DNA from: Basidiobolus ranarum
Lineage: Eukaryota > Basidiobolomycota > Basidiobolomycetes > Basidiobolales
NCBI GenBank assembly: GCA_040143965.1
Contig: JASJQH010006886.1
Span: 1 to 57,157, forward strand
DNA length: 57,157 nucleotides
Reading direction: 5' to 3'
Each line of letters begins with the position of its first letter. Within the stretch, counting starts at the first letter, position 1. A model generated the notes under the pieces. The model was not told where the DNA came from and did no database searches. It saw only the letters and a list, made by a program, of their open reading frames with translations. A program made the translations under genes and the position numbers. Below are positions 1 through 12,763 of the stretch, piece by piece.

Positions 1-1283
1 TGCAAAGTTTGGGGCTTCTTTGAAACTTCTATATATCTGAGAACTTCAAAGTTGGTGTCAATGTTCTAAATAAAATCCAATTGGAAATAATGGGTACTAT
101 CTTAGTGAAATATAAGGTAACTAAGTAGTAAGCTATATATGACTATATAGGTGTTTAGACAATGCTAATTTCAACAATTACAACAAAATTGCTATCAAGG
201 AGTATGTATAAGAGTTAAGGCAACAATAGAAGTAACATATCTTTGTAATTAGTTCAGTGAGAGAACTGAAGTGTATTGCATATACAATAGTTGCTATTTC
301 CAAGCTTCTATAACCAACCCACAAACCTCCAATTCTCTCAATATTAGTGCTGCTACTAATTTTACCTACTTTAAAGAAATTTAATGCTTTGTGGCTGTAA
401 CTTCATAAGTGGCAAATAGCAGCTACTATATGAAAATATAGTACTGTTACTGGAGAATAAATAAAATCAAATGAGCCTTCAGGAAGCTTCAAAGTTCCAG
501 AATATGAAACAGGTTTTCATCAAAAATATCCTTGCATCAAGTGTCTCGAATGTTTTGTATATTACAAGTGCTGACTTTCATATGTTAACTATACCAGTAT
601 GTAAATATCAATTCTTACTTGCACTTCAAAGTTTTCTATTATTTAATATTAATATTTTAAAGATTGAATTCTGTCAATGGAATACCCAGTGCCAACTGAC
701 ATTGCTCAAAGAAAGCACCAGTATTCTTGATAGCTAAAAAAGAAATAAATGTGGTAGAAGCACTCTGAATCGGCTCAAACTTGAAGCTCACATGAGGCTT
801 GTCTTGGGTAGAACACACCTGGCAAGATCAGTGAATCAGCAGTTTAATTAAGAATATAGTAGGGTATATTAGAGATACTTGCACAAGATTATATCAAATA
901 TGGTAGCAGTTTTCTAATAGACAAATTAGGCTATAACTGGGAACCAAACAACTGACAAAGTTGGGGGAGTTTCAGTTTGTTGTATATTTATAATAACCGA
1001 ATGCTTTACAGATCAATGAAAAGCATGTGCATTCTGACATATATCTGGGTGTGTTCGATACTCTTTGTAGATCAAAACTTGCTTGCAATCTTCATAAATC
1101 AAGATTCGTATTAGACATGGTTCATGCCTTTTCCATACAAAGTATATCTATAGCTTAATGACCTTGGAAGCATGTTTTAACTTCCATATAAGTAACTCTA
1201 GACCTGTGAATTCACTCTACTTGTAGCTCACCAACTTCAGCTTAACTTGGCAAGCTTTACATTAACTGAATAACTTTCAAGCA
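1..1283. other. intergenic, no convincing gene
   Basis: AT-rich sequence upstream of the La-related gene. The only ATG-started reading frame of any size, 471-737 on the plus strand, has no recognisable composition or motif. A 56-codon open stretch on the minus strand at 660-827 has some resemblance to the C-terminal part of a calponin-homology domain but lacks a start, good splice sites and flanking exons. It could be a gene remnant or chance. Confidence 0.5.
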
Positions 1284-3458
1284 ATGAGCATTGAAACAGT
1301 AGTAAACGATTCGGTAGAACTTAGTTCTCCCTCAAGCACAGTTAAGAACGAAGAAGCCGCCACTTTGGAAATGAGTACTTCTTCTTTGGACATTAAAAAG
1401 AATGAGGTATTTCGGAGTGACTATATTTACTTTGAAGAATGAGAATACTTCTTATACTCCTGAATATCTTTACTATAGGCTATGGAGGTTGAGACTATGA
1501 CAGGTATTATTGCACCACGACTCAAAGTAGCTTATAATTTATTTACCTTAACGTTTTAATAGATACTATACAGTTACGAGAAGCGTTGAAAAAGCGAGTG
1601 GAGCAGTATCTCTCTAGAGAGAACTTGGCCTCAGACGCTTTTTTAGGTAAATTTGGTAAAATAAACCCTTTTTACCTCTTCAGTTGTTGACTCATTCTTT
1701 CTAAAGTTTCTCAAATGAGCTCAGAATTGTATATCCCAATATCGACAGTTGCTGACCTCAAGTCGGTCAAAAGTTTGACTACTAACTTGGATATTCTGGT
1801 AGAAGCACTCAAAGAATCCTCTCAAGTAACAGTAGATTCCACTGGCACCAAAGTTAAACCAAACTTTACAGTTCGAAGAAATACTATTATATTACGTGAT
1901 ATCTCATCCGAAGTCTCTCTAGAAGTTAGTGCAGAGTGAACATTGAAGGGGAATATGGATTAATCGCTATTTCTAATAGGAAATTAGGGGGATCTTCAGT
2001 GGTGATAAGAATCCAACAATTCAGGATGCTCACCCAGATGTTGGAGGTACTTGGTTTATCACGTTTGAAATGGAAGAGGACGCTTTGAAAATGCTTAATT
2101 TCATTCGTGGGAAAACATTTCAAGGAAAGCCTATCGCTGGTCGAATAAAATCTGAGAACATCTTAAAAGGCTTGTAAGTATCGATGTAAGATCAATTAAA
2201 TCTCTAACCAAAGTTAATCGTAATCATCGATTGAACAGCTACAAGCACGATGTGAATCCAAATACTACCCAGAGACCCGACTCCTACACGATATACTCAG
2301 ATAGCCACCATACGAATGGTACCAATCCATACGATGCTTTTGAATATCCCTATACAAATGATATGCAGCATAACTCCTATTCTCCTCATTATGAAAAGCC
2401 TGAATATAAACGAAGATTTACTGGCTCCTACCGTGGTAAAGGAGAGAATCGTAATAGTAATATTGCTCTATAATAATTAACATCGCCAAGTCTTACTAAT
2501 TAGGCATTCCCAATCACAAAATAGCTAACAAAGAACAGCATCAGTCACATCAACAACAATTTTATCCTGACCAGCATCAAATACAGCAAGCTCGGAAAAA
2601 AGATAAACAGACTCGGTCAGGGCAAGTCACTCGTACGCAAGACTCGGAAAGTACACCAGTAAAGGAACATCTCCAATTGAACCATCCAGAGAAGCCTGAA
2701 GAATTCGGCAAAGTTGAGAAAACCCATTACAAAAAGCAGCCCTCTATAACACCCCATAATAATCAAACCGACCAAAAAAATAAGTGGTCACAATATGATA
2801 AACCCCTACAGCCTGGGAGTAATACCAATAATCCATAATAACCTCAAGAAACTTTAGTTCTGACTCTCCTCTATAACCATTAGAAAACACCGGTAAGCCT
2901 GGATCAGAGCAATTCCCTCCCCTCCCTTCTAGGTCTGGTAATTCGACTCCAACTCAGCAAGGTCAGTTTTCTCAGGTTGCACAACAGGAAGGTATAATAC
3001 TCATCCCTTCTGAGCCATGATAGATAGGAAAGCCTACAGCCCACAAATCTCTATTTCGGAAATTGTCAAAGGTATCAAACCTGGAGATTTCAAGTCAGTG
3101 CATAAGATGGTAGAATCATTGGAGCGAGACGCTCAAGAAAGCAATATTGTGAAGTAGCAACCTATTTACTATGCTTTCACTACCGAAATAACAACTAATA
3201 CTGAGCTTACATAGATCTGAAGGCATAGTGGAGAATGAGGAAGGCGCATTTCAAGCCCAAAAACAACCCACGAATTCAAAAGAAAGGGAGAGCCCTGAGA
3301 AGCCAAATAAATCTTCAAGCAAGAACACTCGATCAAATGTGAATGAAATGGAGCCTTTAGGGGAGAATCTCGGTGTTAGGATAGCTAGGTTGACCGTCGA
3401 TATTTCAGGTGTTAGTTATGCTCAGATTTTGAGACAAAAGCAGCAGAAAACAGTCTAA
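1284..3458 (+). CDS. La-related protein, LARP4-like (La motif + RRM)
   Basis: Predicted RNA-binding regulator of mRNA stability or translation, cytoplasmic. Ten exons (1284-1406, 1479-1503, 1563-1646, 1707-1924, 1980-2173, 2239-2450, 2504-2818, 2884-2991, 3024-3153, 3215-3458) join in frame to about 550 residues. The La motif spans roughly residues 52-145, with the typical QYLSRENLASDAFL and SQM...YIPISTVA segments. An RRM-like domain follows at about 137-215, with IILRDI as RNP2-like strand, then GTWFITFE and FQGKPIAGRIK, the arrangement of LARP4/5 and fungal Slf1-like proteins. The C-terminal half is Gln/Asn/Ser/Pro-rich and disordered; it holds EQFPPLPS and, at the end, VSYAQIL, short motifs also seen in fungal LARPs. 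The donor GTTAGT after exon 4 is non-consensus but restores the conserved EEIRGIF. Family is firm; exact exon borders in the low-complexity half are less certain. Confidence 0.85.
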
Positions 3459-5119
<1,661 letters not shown>

Positions 5120-5817
5120 AATATAAATGCTTTTGTAAGAATATCTTGTGATAAGATCTAAAATAAATACCTACGAAACCTTCTTGACAGTGAGGTTGAT
5201 ATTGTATGCCGGGTCCATTGGTCGATGTATGTTTAATATTTATACTCCACTGGTTAGTAGCAAAGCAAAACCTGTTAGGATACTGCGGAAGACCACTTCT
5301 GAATCATTCCTAGGCCGAATGCATCTAAATTCTACCTTAAAAGAATGAAACTAGCGTAGTGTACCCGTAAATTACAATAAAATCAATTAATAATTATATA
5401 CATTAATGCTGAAAAGCATAGGTTAAACCACTTTTTCGCCGGTATATTAGCCGAAAATATCGGCGATTTTCTATTTGATTGATGGCTTGTGTAACATATA
5501 TATAAATTAGGTAAACCCAATATCGACGCTCAAGGCAATAAAATTTTTTGTCATCATTGGTATGGAAGGAATTGTCTTCAACGAAATATTTCGGTTCCTC
5601 CCCACTTTACCCCAATTTTCTAAACAGGTGTACCGAAGTTTTTGGTTGGTTTGAGGTGTAGTAATTACCACTACATGCAATTCTAATTCTGCACAGAGCT
5701 CCTTTACTGTAATATTAGATTTCGTACACTTATCAAAGCCCGTTTGGTTTGATCGATATCATAGATTTTGTGAAAGTCAGCTTATTCCCTGTTGCTTGAC
5801 CTTTGCAATCATCTTTG
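5120..5817. other. intergenic, PCT to PPR gene
   Basis: Contains the PCT1 terminator region and the PPR promoter. A short candidate ORF at 5148-5348 has no recognisable features and is not annotated as a gene. Confidence 0.55.
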
Positions 5818-7782
5818 ATGCGCTCAACTCGTGCTTTCTTACGCCTAGGTCGCTCTATCAATAGGCTACAGACCGGTACCGAGCCCATCGTGAGTAGCTG
5901 GTGGTGTAGCTGCAAGAATGAACGAAAGTTTAGTGGGTTATCCACAAGTCGGGATCAGTCTTCCCCTATGAAATTGTTCCCTATGAATCATGAGCCTTCT
6001 TATTCTAGCGCCCTTTCAAAGAACAAAATTACCATTCAATGCGAGAATAGGCAGATAAATACCGCTCTAGGGTTAGATATACTTCGAATCCTTTCCACTC
6101 AACAACCCGTTACGGAGCTCACTCGCCTCCAGCTTCCTAAATCAGTATCCGACTCTCTTATCTCCACCGACTCTCCTCTCGAAAGATGGCGAATCCTTTT
6201 CAAATACCAAATAGCTTCACAAATGGAAATCCCTTTTGAATTCTATGTTGCTTATGTAAACCGGTTACTGAAAAATCATTTAATGGCTGAGCTGATCGAA
6301 GTATTCAATACTTTGTCCACAAAAGCACAAAAGGAAGCACTTTTATTCGAACTTCTCGTTCGTCCACTACCAACTATTGAATCTACTAGCTATCTTTCCC
6401 TTCTTCGGTTACTTATTCCCAGTCAAATTCATTTCACCCAAGAGATAGTCGATCGAGTGACCCAACTTTTTGTGAATCTAGGCGACATCGATTCTTTACT
6501 GAAGATTTCCCGGGGAATACCGAAACAACTGCATTTGAGTCCAAGTTTATTTAATAACCTCATTGTATATTTTCTGATGAAAGATGATGTGAACCTTACT
6601 ATGAATTATTACGCCATGGCAACCTCCTCGAAGACGAAAATCTACCCATCTACTTATGCTGAGTTAATCACAATGTGTATGTCACATGATCGGCCGGAGG
6701 ATGGAATGGTGGTGTATAGGGATTATATGCGGTCTCTCCCTCGTTCAAACAACTGGAGGGGTCGTACCGCTAGAGTGGATACACGGATCTTCAACACTCT
6801 AATCCTTGAGCACTCGAATCGCGGGCGTATGCAAGAAGCACACCAAGTACTTAACGATATGCTAGCGATGGGGGTATTCCCGTATAGTCGAGTGTACGGA
6901 TATATAGTGGCAGGATACGTAAAACAAGAAAACTTCAAAAAAGCCCACTCCATCATTCGAAAAATGAGGGAAGTGAATAGGCGTGTGCCGACGATTGTTT
7001 ACAACAGTTTGATTAATGGGGTAGTGGAGGCTGGTCGCATGAATGAAGCAGTGGAAATATTTAATGAAATGCTCGAAGGCCAAACAAAAGCTAACCATTA
7101 CGTCTGTACAACATTGATCAATGGATATGCCAAGGTTGGTGATATGCTACAGGCTAATAAATGGTTTACTTGGATGAAGAAAAACGATATCGAACCAAAT
7201 GTGTTCACCTACAATGCCTTGGTCAACGGATACATGAAACAGTTGAAGGTGAAGAATGTCCAGGAAGTGTTGGAAGAGATGACTGCGCGCGGAGTATCCC
7301 CCAACGTGGTGACATATACGTCGTTAATTTACCAAGCGAATCACTCACTAGATACCAGCACAGCCATGAACCTATATCAAAAGATGCTCGAAGCAGATAT
7401 CACACCGGACGTAGTAACGTACGCAGTCCTCTTGCAAGGTTATGTCCAGAGCTTTGACGTTCAGGGTGCTTGGAAGCTCTATGAAGAGATGAGAAAAAAC
7501 CGAATTAAACCCGACGTATACGTATATTCATCACTACTAGATCTTTTCGCCAAAGTCAAAGATATGGAGAGCGCACGGATTGTGCTGGAGTTGATGAAGA
7601 AAGATCAAGTGGATCCTAACATGTATTCATATTCTTCTCTGCTGACGCTATGCTTTAGATCCAATGATCGAACGAACGCCAGGTGGGTTTACGAAAAAAT
7701 GAACGAAATTTCCAACTCCACTTCCCATACCACAACCAAGCCATCAAGGATAGGCTCATTCAATGTTCCAGCCGGCATTTAA
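5818..7782 (+). CDS. P-class pentatricopeptide repeat protein, probably mitochondrial
   Basis: Intronless. The first ATG of the frame is at 5818, giving 654 residues; the frame is open slightly upstream but only from a TTG. The N-terminus is rich in Arg, Ser and Leu and nearly free of acidic residues, as in a mitochondrial presequence. About nine or ten tandem 35-residue PPR units occupy roughly residues 265-640, with canonical repeats such as VVTYTSLI and VFTYNALVNGY, and helix-B motifs like A..LYEEM. The proteins bind organellar RNA in a sequence-specific way and act in RNA stability, processing or translation. The repeats are unusually regular for a fungal PPR protein and look plant-like. 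The exact orthologue (for example a Pet309-, Cbp- or Ppr-like factor) cannot be told from the sequence alone. Confidence 0.9.
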   Translation: MRSTRAFLRLGRSINRLQTGTEPIVSSWWCSCKNERKFSGLSTSRDQSSPMKLFPMNHEPSYSSALSKNKITIQCENRQINTALGLDILRILSTQQPVTELTRLQLPKSVSDSLISTDSPLERWRILFKYQIASQMEIPFEFYVAYVNRLLKNHLMAELIEVFNTLSTKAQKEALLFELLVRPLPTIESTSYLSLLRLLIPSQIHFTQEIVDRVTQLFVNLGDIDSLLKISRGIPKQLHLSPSLFNNLIVYFLMKDDVNLTMNYYAMATSSKTKIYPSTYAELITMCMSHDRPEDGMVVYRDYMRSLPRSNNWRGRTARVDTRIFNTLILEHSNRGRMQEAHQVLNDMLAMGVFPYSRVYGYIVAGYVKQENFKKAHSIIRKMREVNRRVPTIVYNSLINGVVEAGRMNEAVEIFNEMLEGQTKANHYVCTTLINGYAKVGDMLQANKWFTWMKKNDIEPNVFTYNALVNGYMKQLKVKNVQEVLEEMTARGVSPNVVTYTSLIYQANHSLDTSTAMNLYQKMLEADITPDVVTYAVLLQGYVQSFDVQGAWKLYEEMRKNRIKPDVYVYSSLLDLFAKVKDMESARIVLELMKKDQVDPNMYSYSSLLTLCFRSNDRTNARWVYEKMNEISNSTSHTTTKPSRIGSFNVPAGI

Positions 7783-8090
7783 TCACTGTTCATATGCATA
7801 TTCTCATTTCAGTACTTTTTTCTCTTCTCTCAATATTCTCTTTTTATGACTCCCCTCCAACCCTCCCCATAGTTAACACAAGAAAGTTGTTGAAGCAAAG
7901 ATTCTTGTATAAATTATTATGGAATTCCCAACTCAGCAAACCCTCACATTTCATGTACTAGACTTTTCATTTAAAAGCATCGATTGAACAACATCCGCAT
8001 CAGATCCTCTTCATTCTCATAATCCAAATAAAATTGTAGGAATAATTTATTTTCTAGAGGCTCCATGTGAATTAATATATACAATCAAGG
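7783..8090. other. intergenic between convergent genes
   Basis: Shared 3' region between the plus-strand PPR gene and the minus-strand dephospho-CoA kinase. Pyrimidine- and AT-rich; no other feature seen. Confidence 0.6.
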
Positions 8091-8910
8091 CTACTTGGTG
8101 AATAAATATTGGATTCCTAGGACTAGGGATGCGACAGACACCACGGGTGCTGCAAGATAGAATAGAGTTGTAAAGATAGAAGGTTGAAGTTCATAAAGTA
8201 GAGCCTTCACTTGTTCTTGAGTTTCATCTATCGTACCGGTATTGTAAATCACGATATCAGCCAATTCTTTCTTCTTCTCAATGGACATTTGAGCATTAAC
8301 CCGGTTTTGAGCCGCTTGAAAAGTAGAACCATCACGAAGAGTCAAACGTTGAAGTTGAACTTCAGGTGAACTAAAAAATAAAACAAATACTTGTTAATAA
8401 ATATATGAATATTCCACTAAATAAACCATTTCTTACCAATAAACCACCATCACACAACTCATAAATTTATCAAGTTTTGTTTCATAGAGCAAGGGGATGT
8501 CCATAAATATCATAGAATGTCCAGTTATATAATAGTATAATACTAGTTCTGCCATACGTCTTCGCACATAGGGATGAGTACAGCGATTTAGTTTCTCTCG
8601 TGCTTTTTCGTCAGTAAATATGATGGAACCTAGTTTAGCTCTATCTATCTCTCCGTTACTTTGAAGAACATCGGTTGAAAAAGTTTTGACGATCTGATTA
8701 TAAGCAGGTTTTCCAGGATATAGAATCTCTCTTGCAATCAAGTCAGCATCTATGATGGGATAACCAGCATCGGAGAGTATACGAGAAACCGTTGATTTAC
8801 CTACATACGAGAAGTGGAAAACCATGAACCTTTCATTTTAAAAGAATACCAAGGACATACTTTTCTTACTCACCAGTTGATATTCCTCCAGTTAAACCTA
8901 CTATTTTCAT
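8091..8910 (-). CDS. CAB5: dephospho-CoA kinase with C-terminal membrane tail
   Basis: Performs the last step of coenzyme A synthesis, ATP-dependent phosphorylation of the ribose 3'-OH of dephospho-CoA. Three exons (8910-8874, 8800-8437, 8370-8091) give 226 residues. The P-loop GGISTGKST is split by intron 1 and forms only after splicing, which supports the model. Further family motifs are DAGYPIIDADLIARE and the lid and acceptor region THPYVRRRM with DIPLLYE. The last ~28 residues are strongly hydrophobic and end in LFTK, consistent with a tail anchor; a C-terminal membrane segment is also found in animal DCAKD-type enzymes. Location on ER, mitochondrial or lipid-droplet membrane is inferred. 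Start chosen at 8910 because it sits directly before the KIVGLTGG strand. Confidence 0.93.
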
Positions 8911-9501
8911 GTTGCTTATTCCTTTTTACAAACTAGAAGATATTCGAAAAGTACCTGTTATCTTGGTAAATGAACTTTATCAACCACTTTCGACGCTTAG
9001 CATTTATGCCAGGAAAAAGCATGTGACTTGGTGATTTGGAATTACTATATACTTGTGTAATGTATATATATCTGTATGATTACATTGGTTTCAGGATCAA
9101 CGAAATCATAGTACTGTAACTGGGCTTTTGATTGGCGAGCACATACATAGTCATGGACTAACAAATAACGATAAGAAATATTTTATGGAAAGAAGACAAC
9201 GACATAAGGTGGTACATGGAAAACCTTTCGAAATAATAGAAGAAAGAAACTTGATGCGTATTTACACCTAAACAAGAAACAAAGGACAATAAAAACCTAG
9301 AACAAGTGGGTTGGGAGAGTAAATTAAATCAAGGTCAGGTATTAACCGTAAGTGAAGGGAGGAGAGGAGAGGGGAGAGAGAACGATTTAAAGTTTTAGTA
9401 ATGAAGGATAAACGAACGCAACGAAGTCAAATGATTCCAAACATGATAAATACATCGGATAGAGGGCATAACATCTATTGCATTTTGTTGTTCTTTAGAT
9501 T
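8911..9501. other. intergenic with CCR4 3' UTR and a purine tract
   Basis: Between two minus-strand genes. Positions 9354-9382 are an unbroken purine run, which lies in the predicted CCR4 3' UTR and would read as a pyrimidine tract in that transcript. Nothing else is recognised. Confidence 0.5.
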
Positions 9502-11860
9502 TTACCCAAATCGTGTTGAGCTGGATTTGCGGAATGATGGGTTTGATGGTCCTGTTTGTGGTGGCCTAAATTTGAATTCGGCAAGGAGGCAAATATGACT
9601 AGATAAATCAATAAAGAATGTTAGTTGTGTTCGTGGACTTCTACCTGCAATGATAGTTTGCTTACTCTGAAGGGTTTTGCGCATTGGGGAATCCAACATT
9701 TCTTGAGACATATTCTTTGTCCAAGCTGCCCAAAACACCATTGACATTCAATGTGCTCGTGTTGAACCAGATATAGTCTATAACTCCAGTAAAGTGAGCA
9801 GTAAAGTTGGTAAACGGCAATTCGCCAATCTGAGAATATGCACTACGAAGAGGAAGCTTGTGGGACAATCCCTTGGATGTAAAAGCTCCGTAGTTGTAAG
9901 GTCCTATATCTTCGTGATCCGAGGCAACCACTCCTCGAGACAACAATTCGTAAACCCCAGAGGTTGGATGTGAATTGAAATCACCACATATAATGGTCGG
10001 GAACTTGGAGATGGTAGCATAATCTAAATTAAAGGTTTTAATCCACTCATTGCCACAGCGTGACAGCTCATCTAGAAGCATTCCAGCTTGAACAAGTTTG
10101 ACATCGGCGAAAGTAGGATCCCAATGAAGATGTGCATTGGCGATGGCTATCTTCTGCTTGGTGTCCTTGGTTTCCAATAAAGCTAATCCAGATATATGGT
10201 CTTTTGTCATGAACCGATTAAAGAAATCCTCAGTCTTCTCAAAATCGGGGCGCTGCATAGCCACTTGAGTGAATTCAATGACCTTTTGATCAAGAAGCGA
10301 AAACCTGGTTTCCGAGAATTAGGTTGGATATCCCACTATTAAATTTCGTTTTTGTATAAGGTACTTACGAAGAAGATTTAAAGAAAGTAGCACATCCATC
10401 GACTGATTTACGTTCCCACTCGCTCATGGTTTTGGCCCTACTCTTTACCCAGAACACCCCCTCGTACTCAGCCTGTTTCAACTGCTCGCGGAAGAATTCT
10501 TCGTATTGAGAAGTCTCCACTTCCTTGAATGGTAATTTAGAATACATTCTGCAGTGCTAATGGATTAACTTAGGGAAATGTTACCTGAAGACAAATGATA
10601 TCCGGACTATAAGATAGAATTTCCTGGAGAATCAAATCCTTTCGATACTCCCATTCAAGAGCCCAAGAAGGAGTGTATCCATATTGCTGTGAAGTGGCAT
10701 ATTTCTCACTCAGGATGTTGTATGTTAAAATAGTAAAGGCATCTAAACGACAAAACATGGTTATTAGCCATACAAGCAATAGCAAGAGAAGATCGCTCGG
10801 TTCTTACCATCATCAGTATTGGAGTCGCTCTTCTCACTTTCAAAGGTGAGCCACTCTCTTTCCGGCGGTGGTGGAGGAACTGCACACAATAGTTAATTTC
10901 GTTAGAAGGGCAAATAAATAAAAATAGTGGATGCTGCTTACCAGGACAACTATCCCTGAGATAACCAATCAAACCAGAGATTCCCTCTTTATACAAAATA
11001 GACATCAGTGGCTCTTTGATAGGATTTCCCTCAAGCCCAAGGTTCTCTAATTGGTACAATGTCCCGAGTTGTAACGGGATGGTTTCCAAAAGATTATCGA
11101 ACATGAGTAGCTCCTTTAGGTTGGTTAAGAAACCTAACTCGGCTGGGATAGAGGTAAGTTTGTTACCGGATACATCCAAGTGAGTAAGATTGGTCAAACG
11201 TCGGATTTCTGGTGACAAGAAGGTAAGATTGTTGTGATTCAAATACAAAGTGGTCAAGAATTCGTAGCCGAATAACTCCAAGCTAATGTTCTTCAGTCCC
11301 ATTCCTCCGATATCTAATACGGTCCACTGATTTCCTGACGCTCCTTTTCCTGAGGCTTCTTTGTCTTGTGACTTTTTGTTCAGGCCATTTATTGCCACTG
11401 AAGGATTATTCGGATCGGTAATAGTAATGGGATTACTATGAGCAGTAGAACGTGAAAGTGCAGCTGCTGTGCGAGCGTGATGGTGGGAGCTTGTAGACTG
11501 ACGTGAGATTTGTAGATGATTGATCTGGTGCTGATGGTGTTGAGTAGTCGGGGTAGGTAGGGGCATCATACTCAACAGATTGGCATTCGAAGAGGACTGA
11601 GAAGATTGGGACATTGACATAGGCGACAGTCCTGGATTTAAAAGACTCTTTTGAGATAGTCCTGGATACCTGGGCAACATACTGGAATACAACTGGTTAG
11701 ATCCATTGTATGCATTGAAGGTAGAGCCGGGAGAAGTTGAAGGTGAAGGAGTATGGTTAGGGGAACGAATGGGGCTGGTGTTGCCATAAAGAAATTGGGC
11801 CTGGATGGGATGGGAAGAGTAACCGGTGTAAGTGTGAAGTAAGTTATCTTTGTCGTTCAT
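9502..11860 (-). CDS. CCR4: CCR4-type deadenylase (LRR + EEP nuclease)
   Basis: Poly(A)-specific 3'-5' exoribonuclease of the CCR4-NOT complex, acting in cytoplasmic mRNA decay. Six exons (11860-10942, 10879-10808, 10742-10585, 10523-10369, 10304-9666, 9598-9502) give 679 residues. The first ~165 residues are Ser/Gln/His/Pro-rich and disordered. Leucine-rich repeats at about 175-300 ([27 protein letters not shown]) would dock onto CAF1. The endonuclease/exonuclease/phosphatase domain runs from about 331 to 665 with all catalytic blocks: FTILTYN, the metal-binding Glu of CLQEVE (E384), [22 protein letters not shown] and the terminal PSDH. The last Asp-His pair forms only after removing a 67-nt intron (9599-9665), without which the frame stops just short of it. 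The enzyme therefore looks intact. Confidence 0.95.
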
Positions 11861-12763
11861 TATCTAAATATTCAAGCAAAGTTGGGAAAGAATATGGTTT
11901 TTGGCGTGACACTCTCTATAGTTGGTTTGTTTTCCAACATGTGTTTCTGTTTGTGGTCTCTACATGAAAATGTGGATGAAATTAGTCTTCAAGATTTAGT
12001 AAAAGTTAGACGACAAATGTCTTACTGAAAAGATACAATCGTCGCTCAGACAGATCGCAATGACAGGAAGCTTGATATAGGAAAGAAACCTAAAAGAAGC
12101 ACGCGAGTTTAGACTAAATAGATCTAGATTAAAGTACAGATACATTATCCGTCACCTTCTGGCTTTTTTTTCAAAACGCGAAATATGAAGCAGAACTAGT
12201 TCCAAATGGAAAGTAGATCAGAGTTCCGATAAAAGTAAAGTGTAGAAAACGCAATCCGTGATATAACAAAGGAGGTGCGAAATAACAATTGCTTGTTGGA
12301 TTTTAATTTCATACTAACTACAGATCACGACGTATGGTAAGCGCTTTTCGCCCATGAAATCATTGGGCTAGAGCTTGGTATTAGGTGGTATATTGGCAAT
12401 TGTGGGTAAGATCCAACATGTGCAGATTAAAAAGGGACCTTGAATAGGTAACCAAATCTCCATGTCCATGCCAGGACAGAAGGATACAGGGCAATTATAC
12501 CTAGTTAGGTGCTACCAGTGGATTACGTCCATAGGTATTAATCCATGGAATGGTAGGTTGCTGACGTGATGGATTCTTTATAAGGAAACTCCTTTGATAT
12601 TAGCGCGATTAGCATCCGATGCTTTAAAAGTTTTATTAATGAAAGTAACGGGAATCTATTCAGTTTAGCATTTTCTTTAACAGAATATAAAGTTGTGCAC
12701 GCGGATCCCGGTTGATGATAATAGGTTTGCCGTATAGATATCACAAAATGAAATGAATAAAGT
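11861..12763. other. intergenic, CCR4 promoter and Vma22 3' region
   Basis: About 0.9 kb upstream of CCR4 and downstream of the Vma22 gene on the same strand. A minus-strand reading frame at 12538-12744 has no recognisable features. No repeats or RNA genes seen. Confidence 0.5.

Noticed and set aside
471-737. 88-codon plus-strand ORF
   Set aside because: AT-rich, no motif, no splice or promoter context; antisense to the faint CH-like stretch.
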